Positions 1 to 9,359 of a stretch of 32,500 nucleotides of DNA are shown here, one piece after another. Origin of the DNA: Paratrimastix pyriformis (lineage: Eukaryota; Preaxostyla; Paratrimastigidae). Numbering within the stretch: position 1 is the first letter of the stretch; each line of letters opens with the position of its first letter. Under the pieces are notes generated by a model that saw nothing but the letters and a program-made list of their open reading frames with translations, did no database searches and was not told the origin of the DNA. Location: the NCBI GenBank assembly GCA_027972325.1, contig JAPMOS010000077.1, forward strand, positions 75,001 to 107,500, given 5' to 3'. Both the position numbers and the translations under genes were made by a program.

Positions 1-479
1 GCCTGTCGTCCTGTGGCCCCCGCCGGGCATCGGTGGATGGCACCCCCGGCCCAAGACTGCCCACACGATCGATGAGAGCAGTCCGGGGGCAGAAATTGAT
101 CGAGAATAATCGCGGCCATTCCATCATGGCGTTGCGAAAATCGTAAAGGTGTGGGCGGATCCGGAGGATCCCTGATCAGACACGATCTCCGTCGAAAAAT
201 GAGTGAACCGATCCAGACAACAGCCGCGACCTTGAGGGTTGAACTTTTCCCAACGGTGTGCTCTTTCTGATCAACCATCGTCCTTGCGCTTCCCTCTCTC
301 CTCCAACACACGCATATATGCACACCTCAACCCGTCTCGTTTTTTTTTTCCCCCTCTGCTTCCCGACGCGCATCCGCAGTCACAGCACGAGGGCGAGACC
401 CCTTTTGCTGCACTCACATCTGATGATCCCCGTTACTTCTTTCTTCCGGTGTGACACGCACGCGCATTTGCATTTGCAG
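1..479. other. no supported exon; presumed upstream intron sequence of the acyltransferase gene
   Basis: I translated the first 180 bases of the plus strand in all three frames and saw no acyltransferase motif. The stretch 364-402 repeats the end of the intron and the start of the next exon (see findings), so at least 364-479 behaves as intron. The rest is unassigned. Confidence 0.4.
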
Positions 480-1230
480 ACGCAGCACGAGGGCGAGACC
501 CCGGTGGAGTTCGCCAACCGGGTGAAGGCCCTGATTGCCCAGCGGGCAAACCTGAAGAACGTCCCGTACGACGGGTACTTCAAGTCCGCCCTGCCCCTGC
601 TCCCCCTGCTCCCCCTGCCCCTGCCCCTGCCCCTGCCCCTGCCTGCCGCCCCTGCCCCTGCCCCTGCCCCTTGCCCTTGCCCTTGCCCCTGCCACCAGCC
701 AACGACTACATTCAGCACTCAAAACGCGACACCACCACCAAACGTCGCTCCGATCGATCTCTGGGGCGCGGCACGGCAACACGTCGAACACGCGCACACG
801 AATATTAAGGCTCCGCCCCCATCTTTCTGCCCCCCCGCCCGTCCCTTCTGATCCGTCCTCCCCCCTTCGTCCCGCCAGGCACTTCCGCCCGAGCCCCCGC
901 TTCCTGGAGGAGCGCCAGAAACGCTTCGCGGAGCACATCATCCGCCAGCTGCAGCAGTCCATGCCCCCGCCGGCCTCCCCGGCCCCCAGCAGCACCGTCC
1001 CGTCGGCCCCCAGCTCGCCCGCCCCCCGGCCGCCCCCGGCGCCCACCAGCGCCGAGTCCCCGGCCAGTGTGGCGGCTTCGGCCGTGGGGGCAGCCATCGG
1101 ACCCGTGGCCGACAGCTCCCTCTTTCCCTCCCCACCGGTCGCAGCAGGTCCCGAGGCGAGTGCGGCCGTCTGGGGCGGCGGGGGGGGCGAGCTCCGACAG
1201 CGGCCGAGCGAGGCTCGGGGAGAGTCATAA
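480..1230 (+). CDS. GPAT3/4/9-like glycerol-3-phosphate acyltransferase, 3' exons only
   Basis: Two exons are supported, 480-583 and 879-1230, joined in phase (AA then G makes a Lys codon). The first encodes GETPVEFANRVKALIAQRA followed by NVPYDGYFK, the second HFRPSPRFLEERQKRFAEHI. From memory this matches the segment just before the C-terminus of plant GPAT9 and animal GPAT3/4 (GETPIEFAERV, then VPWDGYLK and RPSP). These ER enzymes acylate glycerol-3-phosphate, the first step of glycerolipid synthesis. The acyltransferase HX4D block must lie upstream, outside the window or in exons I could not find at 1-479. After the family region comes a Pro/Ala/Ser-rich tail that ends at a stop at 1228. 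A donor-like GTCTGG near 1168 could instead splice to an acceptor near 1304 and give another C-terminus. The intron 584-878 starts GTCCGC and holds a CCCCTG array. Confidence 0.62.
594..690. repeat. CCCCTG hexanucleotide array in an intron
   Basis: Degenerate tandem copies of CCCCTG, with CCCTTG variants at the right end, fill much of the 295-base intron between the two acyltransferase exons. The proline/leucine open frames across it are by-products. Confidence 0.85.
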
Positions 1231-1485
1231 TAATAGCAAGGGTCGGCGGATGGGTGCGTTTTGTTTGCGGTTTTTTTTTCTCTGTTTGTTTGTTTCTTTG
1301 ACACCAGCCGGACCTGATCGAACGTTCACAAGAGATGGGAGTGGGGGTCAAAGACAGCGGCGGGGGGACAAGGACCCCTGTGACATCCTCCCGCTCCCCA
1401 TGGAGGAGGAGCGGAGATGGATGCGGCGGCGGAAGAAGAAGAAGCTCGGAATTACACCCGTCATCACCGCCTGGGGACGATGCTG
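1231..1485. other. spacer with a possible alternative exon
   Basis: An acceptor-like site near 1304 precedes an open stretch starting PDLIERSQEMG. It could be an alternative last exon of the acyltransferase gene, but no family match supports it. A 20-base stretch around 1388-1407 recurs near 5846-5866. Confidence 0.25.
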
Positions 1486-1860
1486 CACCGTTCCCCGGTT
1501 CACCTCGCTCGATGACTGGGCCGCCACCGCCCTGCCCGTTGAACCCGTGGTGATCCCCGAAAGGGTGACACCCGTGTTGGTCTCCCCAATGGCGAACCCG
1601 TGGTGATCCCCGAGGAGGCGAGAGACGAGGAGGACCCGGAGGCAGCGGCCCGCGAACGTGCAATCGCCCTGCAACAGAGGGCCGACCGCTTGGCCGTGGC
1701 CCAACTGCCCCAATACGTCACCGCCTTCCCCGATGACTTATTTCTGTGCCCGGAATGGGATCTGCATTACCGCCGCATGGCCCAGGGCGGTGTTGAGGCC
1801 CGGCGACTGCCTGCCAGGCGCCCCCGTGCCGACCCCTCGCTGAGCTGAGGAGAGCCCATT
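1486..1860 (+). pseudogene. broken 3' tail of a Crinkler/RHS-type nuclease domain (left copy)
   Basis: From about 1486 the sequence matches the reverse complement of 31871-32244. The shared frames carry VPRFTSLDDWAATALP near the start and an end segment with LPQYVTAFPDD and LCPEWDLHYRR before a stop near 1848. In one shared frame, 61 residues of the two copies differ at only five positions. The right-hand copy has more of the domain and resembles the restriction-endonuclease-fold end of Crinkler/RHS proteins (FPAIDALV, then LVFVVP). The left copy keeps only the tail, lies just 3' of the acyltransferase gene and looks broken, so it is treated as a fossil. The family call is by memory of motifs. 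Confidence 0.5.
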
Positions 1861-1923
1861 GGTTTCAACCCTCCATCACCGTCACCCACACCACCGCCCG
1901 ACTCCCATCAACCAACTACCGAC

Positions 1924-2125
1924 CCACACACACACACACACACACACCACACACACCTGCGCTCGAAGTCCACCACACACACCTGCGCTCGAAGTCCACC
2001 CATTTCAGGGTCGTCGGGTGGGTCGTCGGGTCGTGCTGTTTTCTTGCGTGCCGCGTCTTGCCTCTTCGGGACTAGATTCGGGAATAGATTCGATGATGCC
2101 TCTTCGGGAATAGATTCGGATGGAC
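1924..2125. repeat. CA run and two short tandem duplications
   Basis: A CA run (about 1924-1950) leads into a 26-base direct duplication containing CTGCGCTCGAAGTCCACC (about 1946-2000). At about 2049-2120 a unit containing CTTCGGGAATAGATTCG is repeated. There is no coding evidence between 1861 and 2216. Confidence 0.75.
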
Positions 2126-2216
2126 TCGGAAAATGGGGGGGGGGGGCTTCATGTTCCCCTTCGATGATGCTCGCGAGGCGGATTTCGAACTCCCGGCCCT
2201 GCGCAGCAAGGGAGGG

Positions 2217-4647
2217 TCATGACACGCCGCTGAGGGTGCCGTACATCTCCAGTCCCGACAGCATCAGGAAGTGGTACCCGCTGGGGCTGGGGCCGGTCAT
2301 CAGCACCCGGAAGAGGCGGGCCGGGAATGCCCGTTCGGGGGCCACGGCGAAGGTGGCCATGGCATCGGGGCGGGCGGGGATGGCGTTGGGCTCGTTGGTG
2401 TGCTCGTCCAGGGTCCGCCAGCGGCCATCGCTGCCGTCCGCCCAGCAGCCCTCCAGCCGCCACGACTGCAGCCGATCATCCACACAAGTTGGGTGGTTGC
2501 TGTGGCGGAGGGTGTAGCGGGTGGGCGTGAAGAGGCGCTTCGCACCCAGGTCAACTCGCCACCATGAGTTGGGCGTGTTGGAGGTGCAGCTGTGGCACGG
2601 CTGGCGGCCCGTGGGATCGGGGGCCTGCTCAGCCAAGATTCCATTGACGGAGCGGATGGCGGTGACCCAGCCCGCCTCGGCCGGGTTTCGCCAGGGCTGG
2701 GTGCGGCCCTGGGTGCCGAGGTCGTAGAACAGGCCCCGATCGTCCATGTCGTGGTCATACGTGAACAAAATTCTGCCTGGATTGGGCCAGAAGAGAAGAG
2801 AGCAAGGGATTGATAGCGTGTTGATGTGTGTGTGTGTGTGTGTGGGGGGCGATGCAGACCACATTCAGGGTGTGGGGGAGCTGGGTGAAAACGACATCGC
2901 CCGAGGGGCTGCTCTCGGCCAGGCCCCGCATGGCCACCACGACAAAGCGGACAGCTCCCGGGTCGCCGGTGGGGCAGCTGTACCAGCAGCGGCACTCGGG
3001 TCCCATGTAGATCACCGTGCGGGCGCGGCCACGAGGCGCGCCGGCCTCCACGCGGTAGCGGACGGGCAGCAGACAGGCGGGGGCATCATCGCGGGAGGCA
3101 GGCGGCACGGGGCGCCAGCTGAGGGCAACCTCGCCTGAGATGGCCTCCCAGTGGGCCTCGAGACCCTCCGGGGCGGGCGGCGGGAGGGCCAACTACGTCG
3201 GCATAAGGGGGAGGAGAGAGGGGTGCAGAGAGACATTCCTGGGGATTTGCGAGGACGCAGGCGAAGAGAAATGAAAATCCTCCGTAATCCGACCCTGCGT
3301 TCGGATTCGCAAGAGGGAACCAGCAGGAGAGGAGGCAGCAGGAGAGGCAGCTGGGGGCGACACACACCAGGAGGGGGGGGGGGGGGGGGGGAGGGGAGGG
3401 GAGGGAGGGATTTTCAGACCAGCGTGACTTGGGACCGGAGGGCAGTCAGCACGTGCCTGGTCTGGTCGAGTTCGAGCTGGGTCTGGCCGAGAGCCTGCTT
3501 GCTCTTGATCAGCTCGGCCTTGACGACCGTCAGTTGGGCATGGGCCGACGCCAGCTGGCCGCCCAGGTCGACCTTGGTCTGGGCCAGCTCGACCTGCGTG
3601 TCCCCCAGCTGGCCGCCCAGCTCGGCCCTGGTCTGGGCCAGATCGGCCCGGCTCTCGGCCAGCTGGGCCTGGGTCTGAGTGTGATTGGCCGTCTGGGCCA
3701 GCCCTGCCTTGGTCTGGGCGAGGTCGTGCTGGGTCTGGCTGAGGTCGGCCTTGCACTGGGCCACCTCGGCCCTGCTCTCAACCAGCTGGGCCCTGGTCTG
3801 GGCCAGGTCGGCGCTGGTGTCGGTCAGGCGTTGCCTGAGGAGGCCCACATGAGCCACCACCCCATCCCGCTCGTGAGCGGCCAGGTCTTCCTGGGCGCAC
3901 CGGGTCGGGCAGCCCACATCCGCGTACCCGCAGGCCATCTGCACACACCGCAAGCCACATCACCCACCATTGGAAGGAATGAACCGGCGATTGAAGCGAT
4001 GGTGGTGCGGCATGGGGGCGAGGTGATGTGGGACGGACCGGCTTGCGGGCGCAGGTGGTGTCCTTGTGGCGGGCCATCTCAGCCCGGCGCACCTGTTGGC
4101 GGCACTGGGCGCACTCCTCCTCGCCCCACTCGCAGCCCGGTCGCAGGTGCTGCTCCACCGCCGGCACCGCCACCGCCACCGGGCAGCCCAGCCCACGGTT
4201 GGGGCAGTGACACTGCAGCCCATCCACAAGCCGCTGTGCCGAGCGCGCCGGAAAGGCCCTTGGGGTGAATCACACAGTGCGTAGTCGATGAAGGCGGTGG
4301 ATGGTGGGGGAGGAGCAGACTGATTGGGGACCTTCGCGCGACACGTGGGACAAACCCCGCCGATTGGTTCCACACATTCTCGGCAAACAATATCGCCTAC
4401 AGGCCAGACAGGAGAAGGACCGTTAAGAATAATGATTATCCACTCTAAGCATCCGCTGACCGCACGACAAAACCACGGGATTTTCGAAGTGCGCATGACA
4501 CTGCCAATAGAGGGGAAGATATGAAGAGTGAAAATCGTGAAAAAGCGACGAAAACGCAATGTCACTCGACGGACAGCTGGACAGCGCCACTCCTCATGGC
4601 CCAAAGAACCGTCCTTTTCGTTCTCCTTTGTCAAATAGTCAAGGACC
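2217..4647 (-). CDS. RING / TRAF-zinc-finger / coiled-coil / FN3 / F5-8C protein, probable E3 ubiquitin ligase
   Basis: Exons in transcript order: 4647-4575, 4500-4461, 4396 to about 4279, about 4233-4039, 3938-3420, 3192 to about 2860, and about 2789-2217. The RING reads CPAC, HAHFENPVVLS, CGDIVCREC, CPTC, so an Asp stands where the RING His normally sits. TRAF-type zinc fingers follow (CHCPNRGLGC; CEWGEEECAQC; MACGYADVGCPTRC). A long coiled coil with repeats like LAQTRAQLVESRAEVAQ comes next. Then there is a fibronectin-III-like segment (LSWRPV; RYRVEAG) and a discoidin/F5-8C-like end (WWRVDLG, PTRYTLRHS, LEGCWADGSDG, YHFLMLSGLEMYG) of the kind seen in HECTD1 and BTB proteins. Three junctions (4574/4500, 4460/4396, 4038/3938) agree in phase. 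Exon 3 to 4 fits only a 17-base intron or an indel, and the FN3 to F5-8C junction is one base out of phase. The start codon was not found. The layout resembles TRIM ligases with TRAF fingers replacing the B-box. Confidence 0.72.
3372..3391. repeat. poly(G) run in an intron of the RING-TRAF gene
   Basis: About 19 consecutive G on the plus strand, followed by GGGGA-type repeats. In the minus-strand transcript this is a C run inside the intron 3419-3193. Confidence 0.9.
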
Positions 4648-4689
4648 CTGCGCGGGCGACAGGGCGTGCCCTTCTCACGGTCGCACGTT

Positions 4690-5230
4690 GACAGAGTCGT
4701 CGGAAAAACCCCGAACAGTCAGGGAAAACCCCGAACACGCAGAAAAACACTGAACGGTCCGCCGGCAGACGTGTTCCCGCTTGCTGTGGTCGCGGATCTT
4801 CAAGATTTTGAGGAAAACCAAACAAACCCTGCTTGAGGAGTGAATGGGTGGCGTGAGAACGAGAGGGTTTCGCGAGAAAAGGTGGAGAAAAAAATGAAGA
4901 GCACGCGTGAATTGAACCCGGTTCCTGTAAAATGAAGGCCTGGCTTCTTCTCCACCTAGGCTACTTAGAAGTGCAACAAATAATCCAAAAAACGGGAGGG
5001 TTGTTGATGGGTCTGAGGGATCAAGTGAATTCGAAGGTGTTCTGATCCGACTCGAGCTGACTTCGACCGACTCTCACAGCCCGAAGATGCATGCCCCAAG
5101 CTCACCACTTTCAGACACGTTCCATTTGATGCCTATCTTTCCAACTTGCGTGTCAAAACCAGCTTGGGACACAGGGTTTGGGGGTGTTCGGGGTTTTTCC
5201 GCCTTGTTCGGCTTTTTTCTGAAGACTCCA
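4690..5230. other. upstream region of the RING-TRAF gene with a repeated TTCGGGGTTTT motif
   Basis: The motif GTTCGGGGTTTTCC occurs twice on the minus strand (about 4735-4695) and once on the plus strand (about 5185-5198). No convincing exon is visible. It could be a short dispersed repeat or a promoter-region element; nothing decides. Confidence 0.3.
4888..4975 (-). ncRNA. tRNA-like Pol III unit (tRNA pseudogene or SINE head)
   Basis: On the minus strand TAGCCTAGGTGG (4963-4952) matches the A-box consensus TRGCNNAGYNGG at 11 of 12 positions. GGTTCAATTCA (4918-4908) matches the B-box GGTTCRANNCC at 10 of 11. The gap is 33 bases, as in a tRNA without an intron. A run of seven T (4894-4888) follows as a Pol III terminator. 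I could not fold a full cloverleaf: the acceptor and anticodon stems fail and only part of the T-stem pairs. I therefore do not call a working tRNA. Confidence 0.4.
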
Positions 5231-5299
5231 TGGAGAACCGTGCTGGCCAGGGGAACCCAGCAAGCGCCGGAGAATACTGCCTCTCAATGACGCCATCAC

Positions 5300-5960
5300 C
5301 CCCTCAGTTCAGCATCTTCCGAGTCATGTGTTTTTTGGCAGCACCTGTCACCGCCCACCTCCCCACCTTCCGTTCCTTCTTGGGGAGCGGGGATGACAAT
5401 GTGGACAACCCTTCGCATCAAATCCTTGGCCGAACAAGCGCCACCCCGACCCAGAGAGACATGCTGTGTATTTGCTTGGGCGCAGGCGAAGAGAAACATT
5501 ACTCCCACCTTCGCGTCGCGTTACACGTTCCGGGGGGGCCCTGGGCCTCATGACCTCGTGTTGGGCCCTCCCGGCGGGGCAGCCGCGGCGTAGGCGGGCA
5601 CGCAGGGAGGAGGAGATGGCGGGAGGAAGAAACAGGCAGTGAGTCGGGCACGCCCAAGGCCGCCCCATTTGGCGCGCACTGCAAGTTCTGAGGCCGGCCC
5701 GGTGGGCTGTCAGGACAGCCGCGGCACACGCACGACAGACATGGGCACAGGCTGACGAAAATGCCACAGACTCACACACCATCATCGGGACATAGGCAGG
5801 TCCTTGACCCCCCAGCCACTGTCGTGCGTGTGCCTCGGGTGGTATCCTCCCGCTCCCCATGGAGGCCGGTGGGCTGGGGCCCCTCGTCTCCTCGACTTGT
5901 CCCCCTCCTTCCCCTCTCTCCCCAGCTCAAAAACAAGAAAAAAAGGGACAGATTTATTCA
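5300..5960. other. intergenic stretch with dispersed repeat fragments
   Basis: About 5589-5710 matches, inverted, the DENN-IQ intron around 21470-21600 (shared landmarks: GAGTCGGGCACGCC and the GCGCGCACTGCAAGTTCTGAGG-like run). A short stretch near 5484 resembles one near 3254. No frame here looks like a conserved protein. Confidence 0.5.
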
Positions 5961-5970
5961 GCATCAGCAT

Positions 5971-6870
5971 TCAATCCTCATCATCATCCCCACCATCTGC
6001 CCGAAGAAGGTCCAGGTCCTTCAGCCGGCTGATGATGCACTGCACATTCTTGGGGACGAGTTTCGCCAGCGCGGCTGGGTTCCGCGCGGCATCGACGATC
6101 CGCAGGGGCATCGGCGCTCGCGGCGTCTCATCCTCGGGCCAACAGCCAGGAAAGGCAACAATCACCCCGGCAACGGGGTGTCCAGCCAGCAGTTCGCCAA
6201 TCACCCGTCGGTTCTCCGGCGATCCCTTTCGGTAGAATTTGGCTGGAGTCACGCTGTCCACGGCGGCCCGGCAGGTTCGGGGGGAAAGGTTCGTTTGGCT
6301 GTGGCATTTCACCTGGATGAAGAGGAACATGTCGGGACTGTCAGGGTCGGTGCGGTGGCTCAGCCGGACGGCGAGATCTGGCCCGGCAAATGTGTCCGCC
6401 CCGCAGTCGAGAATGGGCGGACGGCCTGGCTGCTGGAGCCACTCGACGAGCGACCCGACCGAGCTCAGGGGCGGTGCGTACGGTTTGAGGGTGCGCGATA
6501 CAAGCCCAGTTCGATGAAGCCGGCCAGGCCGGGCAGGATGGCGCGTTCGAACAAGATGCCCACTTCCTGGGGTGTCTGGGCCCCAATGGTGGCTGACTTA
6601 AGGAAGATCTTGAAGGGGTGATCCTGTCAGCAGGAATCGATGCCAATCATGAAGGGGCGAGTGAGCAGGGGGGTAGAAGAGGAAGACCGAGACCTGGCTG
6701 AGAGACTGGTTGACGAACTGGCAGTAGGCCCGGAACACCAGGGGCTCGCCAACGGAGACCTGCGAGGGGGCGTTCGGGTCGGGCATGTGGGCCTGCGCGA
6801 GCGCTTGCTCAACCAGCGTGACTGCACCCCCGTTGGTCAGAACGACGCGGCGGCTGTTGGGTGGTGTGCA

Positions 6871-6913
<43 letters not shown>

Positions 6914-8530
6914 GGCAGGGGGGTTGGCCAAAATCGAAAGGCGGGCGGTGTGTGCGCGCATCAGACCCGAACAGATAGTACTCCGCCATGATTCGGTCAA
7001 ACTGTACCCGATCGAGGGTCGGGTTGGCCATGGCTGTCCGGAGGTACCCAACCAAGTCGGAGCACAGCTCACTGGTGACTATTTCGGCGGCTGCTTGGGG
7101 GTCGCCCGACTGGGCCATCAGCAGCTCCCCGACCAGCCGCGCAGCAAACCGATGGCGTCCGACAAGCTGCCTGGGCAAGTCGCCCCAGAATTCGCGGTTG
7201 TCGTGGAACATCAGCAGAAACCGCTCCACCTCGGCGATGGTGCGATGGCTTCCAAATCGGCAAAATACGGAGAACTCGAACTCCGAAGCCTTGCCCAGCC
7301 CACTGCAGGGACGACAAGGGCAAAGCAAGGCGAGGCGAATCAGTTGTCAAAAAAAAAGAAAAAGGAATGGGACAAACCTGCCCAGGATCCAGCCTGCTTT
7401 TGAAAGGCGGAGGTCGGTGCCCCCCAAAACAGAAGCACAATTTCTGAGGCGCGTCAGCAGGTCACAGAGGGGCGTGGCCAAGGGACGCAGCTGCGGAGCA
7501 GTAGGACCGTCGGGGGGGGAGATGCCCATCGTGGCTCCATACTTCCGTGGTGGGGAACCGGATTGGCGGGGGGGAGTGGTCCCTTTCTGGTCAAAAAAAC
7601 CCTTCCACTACTGGAGAAGCGCGCGTCCCCTTGATCGCAGAGGAGGTGCGCCTCGTCCAGGAAGATCGGAGTCTCTTGGGGAACTGACTGCTCAGAAAAT
7701 TCACACAGGCGAGCGTATCCCAGCTCGCCAGATGATCGTAGATCTGCAAAACAGAAAACAACAAGAACTTGGGTGAGGGGGAAAGGTCGGCAGTGTTGAA
7801 TGTTCCGCAGTGAATCCACTGTTGACGGTCCGACGGTCTCTTTTCGGGGGTATGTGTGTGCAGCAAAGGGGCTGATCATGCGGGGTATACCACAGAATGA
7901 TCGGGGTATGTGTGTGTGCAGCAAAGGGGCTGATCATCGGGGGTACGCTGACCGGATGATGTGAAATATGCTCCCACAGTTCGGCTGAGCTCGTTCCGAG
8001 GGCTTGAGTCATGAAAGTATCGGGCACACCGGGCTGAAAGAGGGTGGGCGCCAGAAGTAAGAGATCAGGGCGATGAGTTCTCGGGTTCTTAGGGATCGGA
8101 GTACGCAGAGGAACCCCGGTTTTCAGGGTGGTGGTCCACTCGAGCTTGGGCTCCTGAAGGGACTGTGGGAGAATGCTCTTGAGAAAAGCAAGGAACGAGT
8201 TCCATGAAGTATCTGAGGAACCAGGAGTGATCGTCGGAGCAGGAGCAGGAGTGATCGGCGGAGCGAGTGTAAGAATCCCCACGTCTTCGACCTCCGAAAC
8301 CGTCACTGCTTGAGGATCAGACTATGTTCGAGTTGATTGATTGGCTCAGATTGCGAGACGGGTCAGACCTGTTCAATCCGGCCTTTCTTCGAAGGATGCT
8401 CTGGAACTTGTGTACGGGGGCGACGATGGGGAACTTTTCCCATTGGCTCAATTTCCCCAGGGATGTAGGTAGATTCAACCCGAAAGGTTGAAGTCCAGTG
8501 ATCTTCCCATCGGATTTTCTTCCCGAAAAT
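5971..8530 (-). CDS. Crinkler/RHS-type P-loop NTPase with PD-(D/E)XK-like nuclease domain
   Basis: Exons in transcript order: about 8530-8369, 8321-7953, about 7745-7610, about 7550-7385, 7302-6967, 6853 to about 6720, and 6623-5971. Features seen are a Walker-B-like IFLDEAHLL, a later LGGTDLRL segment, LVGRHRFAARLVGELL, then EPLVFRAYCQF, and a C-terminal CGADTFAGPDLAVRL ... FLFIQVKC that looks like a PD-(D/E)XK core with Gln in place of Glu. This order fits the NTPase-plus-nuclease proteins grouped as Crinkler/RHS, known from fungi, oomycetes and trypanosomes and linked to transposon-derived effectors. I could not find a Walker A loop or an N-terminal LxLFLAK-type domain. Several junctions agree in phase and begin GTCTGA or GTCAGC. 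The visible frame has roughly two breaks, so the gene is either a fossil or miscalled at C runs; it is treated as possibly broken. Confidence 0.6.
6871..6912. repeat. 42-base poly(G) run
   Basis: An uninterrupted run of 42 G on the plus strand, in the intron between 6967 and 6853 of the minus-strand NTPase-nuclease gene, close to its 3' splice site. In the transcript it forms a very long C tract. Its exact length is unlikely to be reliable. Confidence 0.92.
7846..7937. repeat. direct duplication in an intron of the NTPase-nuclease gene
   Basis: A unit of about 34 bases containing GCAAAGGGGCTGATCAT occurs at 7846-7879 and again at 7903-7937, with a period of 57 bases. It lies in the intron just after the donor at 7952. 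Confidence 0.85.
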
Positions 8531-8627
8531 CAGGAACCAGACAAACAAACCACGGATAACAAGAATATATTTTGCAGGGCCACACAAGCCCCTTGCGAGC
8601 CCTTGGTCACCAATCGGCCCGGCAGAG

Positions 8628-9335
8628 CTGGGCGAAGTGGCAAGTGGGGCGCGTGCGTGGTGTGTGGTGGTTGGTGGAAGGAGGGAGGAATGAGGCGAGG
8701 CTGCACCTGCTCGGTAATTTCGGTTGCCGGGGTGGGTTTGTATAAAAAAAAAAAAAGAGGCGAGGAAAACAGAGGAAGTCTCGACCCCCCCCATGAATGG
8801 CGAGCAACAACAGGAGCAGACTGACGCTGACCAAGACAGACACAGACAGGGCACAGGCAGGCACAGACAGGCAGATCGACACAGGCGGCACAACGGCGCT
8901 CCCAACTTACATGCCCACCCACAGGCAGGCAGCACACAGGGTTCTGAAGACAGTGGACCGCCGGGGGGGGGGGGGGACGGGGACGCAGACATGCGTGGAC
9001 AGGGACCCAGTGAGCCATTGGGAGGGGCGGGGGATGGGGGCGTGGGGCAGCAGACACATACGAGCGAGGGCCCCGGATGGCAGCCTGGATGCGGACGCAT
9101 CGGCGCAGGTGGTTGCTGATGAGGAGGAGAAAAGGTGGATGGAGGTCAGACCATGCGTCGGAACCCCGACTGCAGCACCACCACCGCGCGACGGAAGCGC
9201 CGATACCGCCGCTGGGCCAGCCGGGCCCGGATCTGTGAGGCGCGCGGGCACGCGGTGAGGAGGGGAGGAGGAGATGGCGGGGCAAGAAGCATGCAGTGGG
9301 TCGGGAACGCTCCCCCAAGGTCGCCCACTGCAAGT
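8628..9335 (-). pseudogene. inverted decayed copy of IQ exons 18-20 of the DENN-IQ gene
   Basis: The reverse complement of this stretch follows 21486-22707 in the same order: the end of the intron before exon 18, an almost unchanged IQ exon (IRARLAQRRYRRF, then AVVVLQSGFRRM), a degraded exon 19 (RRCVRIQAAIRG), the TGTCTGTGCCTG-rich intron, and the first bases of exon 20 (HFAQLCRA). It then stops abruptly near 8628. The CAT arrays of the source are missing, so this copy is about 0.7 kb against 1.2 kb. It lacks flanking exons and a start. It is a segmental copy with introns, not a retrocopy. Confidence 0.75.
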
Positions 9336-9359
9336 CCTTTTTGCCCGGAATGAGATGTT

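Noticed and set aside
414-1304. Long minus-strand Arg/Gly-rich frame opposite the acyltransferase exons
   Set aside because: It is a GC-rich shadow of the plus-strand exons and the CCCCTG array, with no family motif.
1067-1606. One continuous protein across the acyltransferase tail and the nuclease tail
   Set aside because: The frame joins two unrelated parts. Homology to the right-hand copy starts only near 1486.
4888-4975. A functional tRNA gene
   Set aside because: The acceptor and anticodon stems do not pair, so only a tRNA-like unit is claimed.
5087-5553. Open frames between the RING-TRAF and NTPase-nuclease genes
   Set aside because: No conserved motif, no in-phase splice partners and no consistent third-position bias.
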